A DNA stretch of 64,000 nt from assembly GCF_051020975.1 (NCBI RefSeq), contig NW_027478158.1, forward strand, positions 4,650,001 to 4,714,000, given 5' to 3'. Shown one piece after another: positions 1 through 11,852 of this stretch. This DNA comes from Osmia lignaria lignaria. Its lineage: Eukaryota > Arthropoda > Insecta > Hymenoptera > Megachilidae. A program made the translations under genes and the position numbers. Numbering within the stretch: the first letter of the stretch is position 1; the number at the start of each line of letters is the position of its first letter. The notes beneath the pieces are model-generated. The model did not search any database, was not told the origin of the DNA, and saw only the letters and a list, made by a program, of their open reading frames with translations.

Positions 1-260
1 TTGTTCTTCTTCTGCACAGCTAAGATCGAAGCGGCATTTGCAGCTCGCAATAGTGCAGAGTTATCTCAAAGAAAGAGGCCACGGTGTTTCTGTACCTCTA
101 TTATGTTGGTGCAGCTTCGGAACTTTTAAATATCTTGATATATCTCGAGAACTACGCATCTGATCAAAGAATATCATCGAACATAAAAAGTAGGAAACTT
201 AATTCTCTACAAAAAAGGTCTCTTAACATTTTGCCATAGCTCGCTTCGTTTCCGAGATAT
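1..260 (+). repeat. Partial monomer at left edge, variant S
   Basis: The first 260 bases are the 3' part of an S-type unit (ATCGAAGCGGC, AAAGAGGCC, TGTACCTC, ATCATCGAAC). It is cut by the window edge inside the TTC/GTT tract, so the array continues to the left. Confidence 0.95.
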
Positions 261-582
261 TTGCAGATTTATCTCAAGGGAAGGGGCCTGACGGACATAT
301 TTCGAGATATTTCTTCTTCTTGTTGTTCTTCTTCTGCACAGCTAAGCTGGAAGTGGCATTTGCGGCTCGCACTAGTGCAGAGTTATCTCAAAGAAAGGGG
401 CCACGGTGTTTCTGTATCTCTATTATGTTGGTGCGGCTTCGGAACTTTTAAATATCTCGATATATCTCGAAAACTACGCTTCTGATCAAAAAATATCATA
501 GAACATAAAAAGTAGGAAACTTAATTCTCTACAAAAAAGGTCTCTTAACATTTTGCCATAGCTCGCTTCGTTTCCGAGATAT

Positions 583-904
583 TTGCAGATTTATCTCAAG
601 GGAAGGGGCCTAACGGACATATTTCGAGATATTTCTTCTTCTTGTTGTTCTTCTTCTGCACAGCTAAACTGGAAGTGGCATTTCCAGCTCGCAATAGTGC
701 AGAGTTATCTCAAAGAAAGGGGCCACGGTGTTTCTGTATCTCTATTATGTTGGGGCGGTTTCGGAACTTTTAAATATCTTGATATATCTCGAGAACTACG
801 CATCTGATCAAAAAATATCATAGAACATAAAAAGTAGGAAACATAATTCTCTACAAAAAAGGTCTCTTAACATTTTGCCATAGCTCGCTTTGTTTCCGAG
901 ATAT
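583..904 (+). repeat. Reference monomer, variant N
   Basis: The N variant has GCTAAACTGGAAGTGG followed by CATTTCCAGCTCGC. This copy also has GGCCTAACGG and the rare GTTGGGGCGGTTTCGG, shared only with the unit at 7989-8310, 7406 bp (23 monomers) away. Other N units start at 7023, 40832, 41154, 44374, 45340, 48238, 48560, 51136, 51458, 56290, 56612, 58865 and 59187, mostly in the right half of the window. Confidence 0.85.
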
Positions 905-1226
905 TTGCAGATTCATCTCAAGGGAAGGGGTCTGACGGACATATTTCGAGATATTTCTTCTTCTTGTTGTTCTTCTTCTGCACAGCTAAGCTCGAAGCGG
1001 CATTTGCAGCTCGCAATAGTGCAGAGTTATCTCAAAGAAAGAGGCCACGGTGTTTCTGTACCTCTATTATGTTGGTGCAGCTTCGGAACTTTTAAATATC
1101 TTGATATATCTCGAGAACTACGCATCTGATCAAAAAATATCATCGAACATAAAAAGTAGGAAACTTAATTCTCTACAAAAAAGGTCTCTTAACATTTTGC
1201 CATAGCTCGCTTCGTTTCCGAGATAT

Positions 1227-1548
1227 TTGCAGATTCATCTCAAGGGAAGGGGTCTGACGGACATATTTCGAGATATTTCTTCTTCTTGTTGTTCTTCTTC
1301 TGCACAGCTAAGCTCGAAGCGGCATTTGCAGCTCGCAATAGTGCAGAGTTATCTCAAAGAAAGAGGCCACGGTGTTTCTGTACCTCTATTATGTTGGTGC
1401 AGCTTCGGAACTTTTAAATATCTTGATATATCTCGAGAACTACGCATCTGATCAAAAAATATCATCGAACATAAAAAGTAGGAAACTGAATTCTCTACAA
1501 AAAAGGTCTCTTAACATTTTGCCATAGCTCGCTTCGTTTCCGAGATAT
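1227..1548 (+). repeat. Reference monomer, variant S
   Basis: The S variant is marked by AGCTCGAAGCGGC, AAAGAGGCCACGG, TGTACCTCTA, GTGCAGCTTCGG and usually ATCATCGAAC in the tail. The same marks occur at about 905, 4125, 8633, 22801, 24089, 24733, 26021, 26665 and 45984, in a CGAAGCCGC form at 21835 and 25055, and in the partial unit at the left edge. It is the most divergent recurrent variant. I see no S unit to the right of about 46.3 kb. Confidence 0.9.
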
Positions 1549-1870
1549 TTGCAGATTTATCTCAAGGGAAGGGGCCTGACGGACATATTTCGAGATATTT
1601 CTTCTTCTTGTTGTTCTTCTTCTGCACAGCTAAGCTGGAAGTGGCATTTGCAGCTCGCACTAGTGCAGAGTTATCTCAAAGAAAGGGGCCACGGTGTTTC
1701 TGTATCTCTATTATGTTGGTGCGGCTTCGGAACTTTTAAATATCTCGATATATCTCGAAAACTACGCTTCTGATCAAAAAATATCATACAACATAAATTG
1801 TAGGAAACTTAATTCTCTACAAAAAAGGTCTCTTAACATTTTGCCATAGCTCGTTTCGTTTCCGAGATAT

Positions 1871-2192
1871 TTGCAGATTTATCTCAAGGGAAGGGGCCTG
1901 ACGGACATATTTCGAGATATTTCTTCTTCTTGTTGTTCTTCTTCTGCACAGCTAAGCTGGCAGTGGCATTTACAGCTCGCAATAGTGCAGAGTTATCTCA
2001 AAGAAAGGGGCCACGGTGTTTCTGTATCTCTATTATGTTGGTGTGGCTTCGGAACTTTTAAATATCTTGATATATCTCGAGAACTACGCATCTGATCAAA
2101 AAATATCATAGAACATAAATTGTAGGAAACATAATTCTCTACAAAAAAGGTCTCTTAACATTTTGCCATAGCTCGCTTCGTTTCCGAGATAT
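1871..2192 (+). repeat. Reference monomer, variant Q
   Basis: The Q variant is marked by AGCTGGCAGTGGCATTTACAG and usually GTTGGTGTGGCTTC, with an A-type 3' part. Near-identical copies begin at 3481, 5413, 6379, 7345, 9921, 13463 and 17971, with related copies at 12175, 15717 and 19903. In the first 11 kb it nearly always follows a B-type unit and precedes an H-type unit, making a B-Q-H trimer. Confidence 0.88.
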
Positions 2193-2514
2193 TTGCAGAT
2201 TTATCACAAGGGAAGGGGCCTGACGGACATATTTCGAGATATTTCTTCTTCTTGTTGTTCTTCTTCTGCACAGCTAAGCTGGAAGTGGCATTTGCGGCTC
2301 GCACTAGTGCAGAGTTATCTCAAAGAAAGGGGCCACGGTGTTTCCGTATCCATATTATGTTGGTGCGGCTTCGGAACTTTTAAATATCTCGATATATCTC
2401 GAAAACTACGCTTCTGATCAAAAAATATCATAGAACATAAATTGTAGGAAACATAATTCTCTACAAAAAACGTCTCTTAACATTTTGCCATAGATCGCTT
2501 CGTTTCCGAGATAT

Positions 2515-2836
2515 TTGCAGATTCAGCTCAAAGGAACTGGCCTGACGGACATATTTCGAGATATTTCTTCTTCTTGTTGTTCTTCCTCTGCACAGCTAAG
2601 CTGGAAGTGGCATTTGCAGCTCGCAATAGTGCAGAGTTATCTCAAAGAAAGGGGCCACGGTGTTTCTGTATCTCTATTATGTTGGTGCGGCTTCGGAACT
2701 TTTAAATATCTTGATATATCTCGAGAACTACGCATCTGATCAAAAAATATCATAGAACATAAAAAGTAGGAAACTTAATTCTCTACAAAAAAGGTCTCTT
2801 AACATTTTGCCATAGCTCGCTTCGTTTCCGAGACAT
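2515..2836 (+). repeat. Reference monomer, variant T
   Basis: The T variant has CAGATTCAGCTCAAAGGAAC followed by TGGCC, replacing the usual TTTATCTCAAGGGAAGGGGCC, and mostly TTCCTCTGCAC instead of TTCTTCTGCAC. The change destroys the TATCTC half of the dyad at the monomer start. T units recur through the array (for example 11853, 12819, 14107, 15395, 16361, 18937, 19581, 20547, 21191, 22479, 25699, 27309, 29241, 29885, 31495, 32139, 36968, 38578, 39544, 59509, 62070). They commonly follow a unit with a B-type tail ending AAAAAACG instead of AAAAAAGG. Confidence 0.9.
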
Positions 2837-3802
2837 TTGCAGATTTATCTCAAGGGAAGGGGCCTGACGGACATATTTCGAGATATTTCTTCTTCTTGTT
2901 GTTCTTCTTCTCCACAGCTAAGCCGGAAGTTGCATTTGCGGCTCGCACTAGTGCACAGTTATCTCAAAGAAAGGGGCCACGGTGTTTCTGTATCTCTATT
3001 ATGTTGGTGCGTCTTCGGAACTTTTAAATATCTCGATATATCTCGAAAACTACGCTTCTGATCAAAAAATATCATAGAACATAAATTGTAGGAAACATAA
3101 TTCTCTACAAAAAACGTCTCTTAACATTTTGCCATAGCTCGCTTCGTTTCCGAGATATTTGCAGATTTATCTCAAGGGAAGGGGCCTGACGGACATATTT
3201 CGAGATATTTCTTCTTCTTGTTGTTCTTCTTCTGCACAGCTAAGCTGGAAGTGGCATTTGCGGCTCGCACTAGTGCAGAGTTATCTCAAAGAAAGGGGCC
3301 ACGGTGTTTCTGTATCTCTATTATGTTGGTGCGGCCTCGGAACTTTTAAATATCTCGATATATCTCGAAAACTACGCTTCTGATCAAAAAATATCATACA
3401 ACATAAATTGTAGGAAACTTAATTCTCTACAAAAAAGCTCTCTTAACATTTTGCCATAGCTCGTTTCGTTTCCGAGATATTTGCAGATTTATCTCAAGGG
3501 AAGGGGCCTGACGGACATATTTCGAGATATTTCTTCTTCTTGTTGTTCTTCTTCTGCACAGCTAAGCTGGCAGTGGCATTTACAGCTCGCAATAGTGCAG
3601 AGTTATCTCAAAGAAAGGGGCCACGGTGTTTCTGTATCTCTATTATGTTGGTGTGGCTTCGGAACTTTTAAATATCTTGATATATCTCGAGAACTACGCA
3701 TCTGATCAAAAAATATCATAGAACATAAATTGTAGGAAACATAATTCTCTACAAAAAAGGTCTCTTAACATTTTGCCATAGCTCGCTTCGTTTCCGAGAT
3801 AT

Positions 3803-4124
3803 TTGCAGATTTATCACAAGGGAAGGGGCCTGACGGACATATTTCGAGATATTTCTTCTTCTTGTTGTTCTTCTTCTGCACAGCTAAGCTGGAAGTGGCA
3901 TTTGCGGCTCGCACTAGTGCAGAGTTATCTCAAAGAAAGGGGCCACGGTGTTTCTGTATCTCTATTATGTTGGTGCGGCTTCGGAACTTTTAAATATCTC
4001 GATATATCTCGAAAACTACGCTTCTGATCAAAAAATATCATAGAATGTAAATTGTAGGAAACATTATTCTCTACAAAAAAGGTCTCTTAACATTTTGCCA
4101 TAGCTCGCTTCGTTTCCGAGATAT
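3803..4124 (+). repeat. Reference monomer, variant H
   Basis: The H variant carries TTTATCACAAGGG instead of TTTATCTCAAGGG and has a B-type middle and 3' end. Copies start at 2193, 5735, 6701, 7667, 10243, 10887, 11531, 13141, 14429 and 15073. A sub-version with CCTGTGCACAG, CAGACTTATCTC and TATCCATATT starts at 12497, 13785 and 16039. It is confined to about the first 16.4 kb. Confidence 0.88.
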
Positions 4125-6056
4125 TTGCAGATTCATCTCAAGGGAAGGGGTCTGACGGACATATTTCGAGATATTTCTTCTTCTTGTTGTTCTTCTTCTG
4201 CACAGCTAAGCTCGAAGCGGCATTTGCAGCTCGCAATAGTGCAGAGTTATCTCAAAGAAAGAGGCCACGGTGTTTCTGTACCTCTATTATGTTGGTGCAG
4301 CTTCGGAACTTTTAAATATCTTGATATATCTCGAGAACTACGCATCTGATCAAAAAATATCATCGAACATAAAAAGTAGGAAACTTAATTCTCTACAAAA
4401 AAGGTCTCTTAACATTTTGCCATAGCTCGCTTCGTTTCCGAGATATTTGCAGATTTATCTCAAGGGAAGGGGCCTGACGGACATATTTCGAGATATTTCT
4501 TCTTCTTGTTGTTCTTCTTCTGCACAGCTAAGCTGGAAGTGGCATTTGCAGCTCGCACTAGTGCAGAGTTATCTCAAAGAAAGGGGCCACGGTGTTTCTG
4601 TATCTCTATTATGTTGGTGCGGCTTCGGAACTTTTAAATATCTCGATATATCTCGAAAACTACGCTTCTGATCAAAAAATATCATAGAACATAAAAAGTA
4701 GGAAACTTAATTTTCTACAAAAAAGGTCTCTTAACATTTTGCCATAGCTCGGTTCGTTTCCGAGATATTGGCAGATTTATCTCAAGGGAAGGGTCCTGAC
4801 GGACATATTTCGAGATATTTCTTCTTCTTGTTGTTCTTCCTCTGCACAGCTAAGCTGGAAGTGGCATTTGCAGCTCGCAATAGTGCAGAGTTATCTCAAA
4901 GAAAGGGGCCACGGTGTTTCTGTATCTCTATTATGTTGGTGCGGCTTCGGAACTTTTAAATATCTTGATATATCTCGAGAACTACGCATCTGATCAAAAA
5001 ATATCATAGAACATAAAAAGTAGGAAACTTAATTCTCTACAAAAAAGGTCTCTTAACATTTTGCCATAGCTCGCTTCGTTTCCGAGACATTTGCAGATTT
5101 ATCTCAAGGGAAGGGGCCTGACGGACATATTTCGAGATATTTCTTCTTCTTGTTGTTCTTCTTCTGCACAGCTAAGCTGGAAGTGGCATTTGCGGCTCGC
5201 ACTAGTGCAGAGTTATCTCAAAGAAAGGGGCCACGGTGTTTCTGTATCTCTATTATGTTGGTGCGGCTTCGGAACTTTTAAATATCTCGATATATCTCGA
5301 AAACTACGCTTCTGATCAAAAAATATCATACAACATAAATTGTAGGAAACTTAATTCTCTACAAAAAAGGTCTCTTAACATTTTGCCATAGCTCGTTTCG
5401 TTTCCGAGATATTTGCAGATTTATCTCAAGGGAAGGGGCCTGACGGACATATTTCGAGATATTTCTTCTTCTTGTTGTTCTTCTTCTGCACAGCTAAGCT
5501 GGCAGTGGCATTTACAGCTCGCAATAGTGCAGAGTTATCTCAAAGAAAGGGGCCACGGTGTTTCTGTATCTCTATTATGTTGGTGTGGCTTCGGAACTTT
5601 TAAATATCTTGATATATCTCGAGAACTACGCATCTGATCAAAAAATATCATAGAACATAAATTGTAGGAAACATAATTCTCTACAAAAAAGGTCTCTTAA
5701 CATTTTGCCATAGCTCGCTTCGTTTCCGAGATATTTGCAGATTTATCACAAGGGAAGGGGCCTGACGGACATATTTCGAGATATTTCTTCTTCTTGTTGT
5801 TCTTCTTCTGCACAGCTAAGCTGGAAGTGGCATTTGCGGCTCGCACTAGTGCAGAGTTATCTCAAAGAAAGGGGCCACGGTGTTTCTGTATCTCTATTAT
5901 GTTGGTGCGTCTTCGGAACTTTTAAATATCTCGATATATCTCGAAAACTACGCTTCTGATCAAAAAATATCATAGAACATAAATTGTAGGAAACATAATT
6001 CTCTACAAAAAACGTCTCTTAACATTTTGCCATAGCTCGCTTCGTTTCCGAGATAT
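4125..6056 (+). repeat. Six-monomer higher-order block, copy 1
   Basis: Six units in the order S, B-like with CAGCTCGCACTAG, an A unit with the rare CTCGGTTCG and GATATTGGCAG, B, Q, H. The same order with the same rare marks recurs 4,508 bp (14 monomers) downstream at 8633-10564. Matching rare marks at the same slots show a segmental duplication, not chance ordering. Confidence 0.9.
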
Positions 6057-7988
6057 TTGCAGATTTATCTCAAGGGAAGGGGCCTGACGGACATATTTCG
6101 AGATATTTCTTCTTCTTGTTGTTCTTCTTCTGCACAGCTAAGCTGGAAGTGGCATTTGCGGCTCGCACTAGTGCAGAGTTATCTCAAAGAAAGGGGCCAC
6201 GGTGTTTCTGTATCTCTATTATGTTGGTGCGGCTTCGGAACTTTTAAATATCTCGATATATCTCGAAAACTACGCTTCTGATCAAAAAATATCATACAAC
6301 ATAAATTGTAGGAAACTTAATTCTCTACAAAAAAGGTCTCTTAACATTTTGCCATAGCTCGTTTCGTTTCCGAGATATTTGCAGATTTATCTCAAGGGAA
6401 GGGGCCTGACGGACATATTTCGAGATATTTCTTCTTCTTGTTGTTCTTCTTCTGCACAGCTAAGCTGGCAGTGGCATTTACAGCTCGCAATAGTGCAGAG
6501 TTATCTCAAAGAAAGGGGCCACGGTGTTTCTGTATCTCTATTATGTTGGTGTGGCTTCGGAACTTTTAAATATCTTGATATATCTCGAGAACTACGCATC
6601 TGATCAAAAAATATCATAGAACATAAATTGTAGGAAACATAATTCTCTACAAAAAAGGTCTCTTAACATTTTGCCATAGCTCGCTTCGTTTCCGAGATAT
6701 TTGCAGATTTATCACAAGGGAAGGGGCCTGACGGACATATTTCGAGATATTTCTTCTTCTTGTTGTTCTTCTTCTGCACAGCTAAGCTGGAAGTGGCATT
6801 TGCGGCTCGCACTAGTGCAGAGTTATCTCAAAGAAAGGGGCCACGGTGTTTCTGTATCTCTATTATGTTGGTGCGGCTTCGGAACTTTTAAATATCTCGA
6901 TATATCTCGAAAACTACGCTTCTGATCAAAAAATATCATAGAACATAAAAAGTAGGAAACTTAATTCTCTACAAAAAAGGTCTCTTAACATTTTGCCATA
7001 GCTCGCTTCGTTTCCGAGATATTTGCAGATTTATCTCAAGGGAAGGGGCCTAACGGACATATTTCGAGATATTTCTTCTTCTTGTTGTTCTTCTTCTGCA
7101 CAGCTAAACTGGAAGTGGCATTTCCAGCTCGCAATAGTGCAGAGTTATCTCAAAGAAAGGGGCCACGGTGTTTCTGTATCTCTATTATGTTGGTGCGGCT
7201 TCGGAACTTTTAAATATCTCGATATATCTCGAAAACTACGCTTCTGATCAAAAAATATCATACAACATAAATTGTAGGAAACTTAATTCTCTACAAAAAA
7301 GGTCTCTTAACATTTTGCCATAGCTCGTTTCGTTTCCGAGATATTTGCAGATTTATCTCAAGGGAAGGGGCCTGACGGACATATTTCGAGATATTTCTTC
7401 TTCTTGTTGTTCTTCTTCTGCACAGCTAAGCTGGCAGTGGCATTTACAGCTCGCAATAGTGCAGAGTTATCTCAAAGAAAGGGGCCACGGTGTTTCTGTA
7501 TCTCTATTATGTTGGTGTGGCTTCGGAACTTTTAAATATCTTGATATATCTCGAGAACTACGCATCTGATCAAAAAATATCATAGAACATAAATTGTAGG
7601 AAACATAATTCTCTACAAAAAAGGTCTCTTAACATTTTGCCATAGCTCGCTTCGTTTCCGAGATATTTGCAGATTTATCACAAGGGAAGGGGCCTGACGG
7701 ACATATTTCGAGATATTTCTTCTTCTTGTTGTTCTTCTTCTGCACAGCTAAGCTGGAAGTGGCATTTGCGGCTCGCACTAGTGCAGAGTTATCTCAAAGA
7801 AAGGGGCCACGGTGTTTCTGTATCTCTATTATGTTGGTGCGGCTTCGGAACTTTTAAATATCTCGATATATCTCGAAAACTACGCTTCTGATCAAAAAAT
7901 ATCATAGAACATAAAAAGTAGGAAACTTAATTCTCTACAAAAAAGGTCTCTTAACATTTTGCCATAGCTCGCTTCGTTTCCGAGATAT
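5091..7988 (+). repeat. Three tandem B-Q-H trimers, 966 bp each
   Basis: Trimers at 5091-6056, 6057-7022 and 7023-7988 have a B-type unit, a Q unit and an H unit in the same order. In the third, the first unit has an N-type 5' part (CCTAACGG, CTAAACTGG, TTTCCAGC) with a B-type 3' end, so it is a recombinant monomer. The 966-bp period is a local higher-order repeat overlapping the end of the 4125-6056 block. Confidence 0.88.
6057..6378 (+). repeat. Reference monomer, variant B
   Basis: This unit differs from variant A by a linked set of changes: GCGGCTCGCACTAG in place of GCAGCTCGCAATAG, ATATCTCGAT in place of ATATCTTGAT, CTCGAAAAC in place of CTCGAGAAC, CGCTTCTG in place of CGCATCTG, and AAATTGTAGG in place of AAAAAGTAGG. 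The changes make an SpeI-type ACTAGT and remove the CTCGAG palindrome. They also make two perfect ATATCTCGA copies ten bases apart. Many units carry the 5' set of one variant and the 3' set of the other, which indicates exchange between them. Confidence 0.92.
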
Positions 7989-8632
7989 TTGCAGATTTAT
8001 CTCAAGGGAAGGGGCCTAACGGACATATTTCGAGATATTTCTTCTTCTTGTTGTTCTTCTTCTGCACAGCTAAACTGGAAGTGGCATTTCCAGCTCGCAA
8101 TAGTGCAGAGTTATCTCAAAGAAAGGGGCCACGGTGTTTCTGTATCTCTATTATGTTGGGGCGGTTTCGGAACTTTTAAATATCTTGATATATCTCGAGA
8201 ACTACGCATCTGATCAAAAAATATCATAGAACATAAAAAGTAGGAAACATAATTCTCTACAAAAAAGGTCTCTTAACATTTTGCCATAGCTCGCTTCGTT
8301 TCCGAGATATTTGCAGATTTATCTCAAGGGAAGGGGCCTGACGGACGTATTTCGAGATATTTCTTCTTCTTGTTGTTCTTCTTCTGCACAGCTGAGCTGG
8401 AAGTGGCATTTGCAGGTCGCAATAGTGCAGAGTTATCTCAAAGAAAGGGGCCACGGTGTTTCTGTATCTCTATTATGTTGGTGCGGCTTCGGAACTTTTA
8501 AATATCTCGATATATCTCGAAAACTACGCTTCTGATCAAAAAATATCATAGAACGTAAATTGTAGGAAACATTATTCTCTACAAAAAAGGTCTCTTAACA
8601 TTTTGCCATAGCTCGCTTCGTTTCCGAGATAT
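7989..8632 (+). repeat. N unit and an unusual B-tailed unit
   Basis: The first unit is the twin of 583-904 (GTTGGGGCGG). The second has GACGTATTTCGAG and CAGCTGAGCTGG with CAGGTCGC. CAGCTGAGCTGG plus CAGGTCGC is otherwise seen at about 32862-32890. Confidence 0.8.
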
Positions 8633-10564
8633 TTGCAGATTCATCTCAAGGGAAGGGGTCTGACGGACATATTTCGAGATATTTCTTCTTCTTGTTGTTC
8701 TTCTTCTGCACAGCTAAGCTCGAAGCGGCATTTGCAGCTCGCAATAGTGCAGAGTTATCTCAAAAAAAGAGGCCACGGTGTTTCTGTACCTCTATTATGT
8801 TGGTGCAGCTTCGGAACTTTTAAATATCTTGATATATCTCGAGAACTACGCATCTGATCAAAAAATATCATCGAACATAAAAAGTAGGAAACTTAATTCT
8901 CTACAAAAAAGGTCTCTTAACATTTTGCCATAGCTCGCTTCGTTTCCGAGATATTTGCAGATTTATCTCAAGGGAAGGGGCCTGACGGACATATTTCGAG
9001 ATATTTCTTCTTCTTGTTGTTCTTCTTCTGCACAGCTAAGCTGGAAGTGGCATTTGCAGCTCGCACTAGTGCAGAGTTATCTCAAAGAAAGGGGCCACGG
9101 TGTTTCTGTATCTCTATTATGTTGGTGCGGCTTCGGAACTTTTAAATATCTCGATATATCTCGAAAACTACGCTTCTGATCAAAAAATATCATAGAACAT
9201 AAAAAGTAGGAAACTTAATTTTCTACAAAAAAGGTCTCTTAACATTTTGCCATAGCTCGGTTCGTTTCCGAGATATTGGCAGATTTATCTCAAGGGAAGT
9301 GTCCTGACGGACATATTTCGAGATATTTCTTCTTCTTGTTGTTCTTCCTCTGCACAGCTAAGCTGGAAGTGGCATTTGCAGCTCGCAATAGTGCAGAGTT
9401 ATCTCAAAGAAAGGGGCCACGGTGTTTCTGTATCTCTATTATGTTGGTGCGGCTTCGGAACTTTTAAATATCTTGATATATCTCGAGAACTACGCATCTG
9501 ATCAAAAAATATCATAGAACATAAAAAGTAGGAAACTTAATTCTCTACAAAAAAGGTCTCTTAACATTTTGCCATAGCTCGCTTCGTTTCCGAGACATTT
9601 GCAGATTTATCTCAAGGGAAGGGGCCTGACGGACATATTTCGAGATATTTCTTCTTCTTGTTGTTCTTCTTCTGCACAGCTAAGCTGGAAGTGGCATTTG
9701 CGGCTCGCACTAGTGCAGAGTTATCTCAAAGAAAGGGGCCACGGTGTTTCTGTATCTCTATTATGTTGGTGCGGCTTCGGAACTTTTAAATATCTCGATA
9801 TATCTCGAAAACTACGCTTCTGATCAAAAAATATCATACAACATAAATTGTAGGAAACTTAATTCTCTACAAAAAAGGTCTCTTAACATTTTGCCATAGC
9901 TCGTTTCGTTTCCGAGATATTTGCAGATTTATCTCAAGGGAAGGGGCCTGACGGACATATTTCGAGATATTTCTTCTTCTTGTTGTTCTTCTTCTGCACA
10001 GCTAAGCTGGCAGTGGCATTTACAGCTCGCAATAGTGCAGAGTTATCTCAAAGAAAGGGGCCACGGTGTTTCTGTATCTCTATTATGTTGGTGTGGCTTC
10101 GGAACTTTTAAATATCTTGATATATCTCGAGAACTACGCATCTGATCAAAAAATATCATAGAACATAAATTGTAGGAAACATAATTCTCTACAAAAAAGG
10201 TCTCTTAACATTTTGCCATAGCTCGCTTCGTTTCCGAGATATTTGCAGATTTATCACAAGGGAAGGGGCCTGACGGACATATTTCGAGATATTTCTTCTT
10301 CTTGTTGTTCTTCTTCTGCACAGCTAAGCTGGAAGTGGCATTTGCGGCTCGCACTAGTGCAGAGTTATCTCAAAGAAAGGGGCCACGGTGTTTCTGTATC
10401 TCTATTATGTTGGTGCGGCTTCGGAACTTTTAAATATCTCGATATATCTCGAAAACTACGCTTCTGATCAAAAAATATCATACAACATAAATTGTAGGAA
10501 ACTTAATTCTCTACAAAAAAGGTCTCTTAACATTTTGCCATAGCTCGTTTCGTTTCCGAGATAT
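8633..10564 (+). repeat. Six-monomer higher-order block, copy 2
   Basis: This block repeats the S, B-like, A (CTCGGTTCG, GATATTGGCAG), B, Q, H order of 4125-6056. Small private differences (CAAAAAAAGAGG at about 8761, GGGAAGTGTCC at about 9294) show that the copies have since diverged slightly. Past its right end the two contexts differ: B-Q-H follows copy 1 and an A unit follows copy 2. Confidence 0.9.
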
Positions 10565-11852
10565 TTGCAGATTTATCTCAAGGGAAGGGGCCTGACGGAC
10601 ATATTTCGAGATATTTCTTCTTCTTGTTGTTCTTCCTCTGCACAGCTAAGCTGGAAGTGGCATTTGCAGCTCGCAATAGTGCAGAGTTATCTCAAAGAAA
10701 GGGGCCACGGTGTTTCTGTATCTCTATTATGTTGGTGCGGCTTCGGAACTTTTAAATATCTTGATATATCTCGAGAACTACGCATCTGATCAAAAAATAT
10801 CATAGAACATAAATTGTAGGAAACATAATTCTCTACAAAAAAGGTCTCTTAACATTTTGCCATAGCTCGCTTCGTTTCCGAGATATTTGCAGATTTATCA
10901 CAAGGGAAGGGGCCTGACGGACATATTTCGAGATATTTCTTCTTCTTGTTGTTCTTCTTCTGCACAGCTAAGCTGGAAGTGGCATTTGCGGCTCGCACTA
11001 GTGCAGAGTTATCTCAAAGAAAGGGGCCACGGTGTTTCTGTATCCCTATTATGTTGGTGCGGCTTCGGAACTTTTAAATATCTCGATATATCTCGAAAAC
11101 TACGCTTCTGATCAAAAAATATCATAGAACATAAATTGTAGGAAACATAATTCTCTACAAAAAAGGTCTCTTAACATTTTGCCATAGCTCGCTTCGTTTC
11201 CGAGATATTTGCAGATATATCTCAAGGGAAGGGGCCTGACGGACATATTTCGAGATATTTCTTCTTCTTGTTGTTCTTCTTCTGCACAGTTAAGCTGGAA
11301 GTGGCATTTACAGCTCGCAATAGTGCAGAGTTATCTCAAAGAAAGGGGCCACGGTGTTTCTGTATCTCTATTATGTTGGTGTGGCTTCGGAACTTTTAAA
11401 TATCTTGATATATCTCGAGAACTACGCATCTGATCAAAAAATATCATAGAACATAAATTGTAGGAAACATAATTCTCTACAAAAAAGGTCTCTTAACATT
11501 TTGCCATAGCTCGCTTCGTTTCCGAGATATTTGCAGATTTATCACAAGGGAAGGGGCCTGACGGACATATTTCGAGATATTTCTTCTTCTTGTTGTTCTT
11601 CTTCTGCACAGCTAAGCTGGAAGTGGCATTTGCGGCTCGCACTAGTGCAGAGTTATCTCAAAGAAAGGGGCCACGGTGTTTCTGTATCCCTATTATGTTG
11701 GTGCGGCTTCGGAACTTTTAAATATCTCGATATATCTCGAAAACTACGCTTCTGATCAAAAAATATCATAGAACATAAATTGTAGGAAACATAATTCTCT
11801 ACAAAAAATGTCTCTTAACATTTTGCCATAGATCGCTTCGTTTCCGAGATAT
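10565..11852 (+). repeat. Two A/H dimers, 644 bp each
   Basis: Units alternate A, H, A, H. Both H units carry TATCCCTATT in place of TATCTCTATT. The second A unit has ACAGTTAAGC and the Q-like GTGTGGC mark, so the dimer copies are not identical in their A halves. Confidence 0.8.

Larger units (their letters stand above)
261..1548 (+). repeat. Four monomers: B, N, S, S
   Basis: Two S units lie side by side (905-1226 and 1227-1548) and are nearly identical across their length, consistent with a recent single-monomer duplication. The unit at 905 is preceded by the rare GCTTTGTTTCCG in place of GCTTCGTTTCCG. Confidence 0.85.
1549..4124 (+). repeat. Eight monomers with two B-Q-H trimers
   Basis: Order: B-like, Q, H, T, B-like, B, Q, H. 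The unit at 2837 has CCGGAAGTTGC, CTCCACAG and GTGCACAG. A related CCGGAAGTTGC form reappears at 16683, 18615 and 20869. The H unit at 3803 has a unique ATAGAATGTAAATTG tail with ACATTATTCTC; the unit at 8311 has the matching ATAGAACGTAAATTG and ACATTATTCTC, marking the left boundary of the duplicated block that follows. Confidence 0.85.

Noticed and set aside
261..485. 74-codon frame on the plus strand in nearly every monomer as a gene
   Set aside because: It begins at TTG in most units, repeats only because the satellite repeats, changes amino acids freely between variants, and is broken by stops or indels in several units. The Ser/Cys-rich middle is simply the TTC/GTT tract read in frame.
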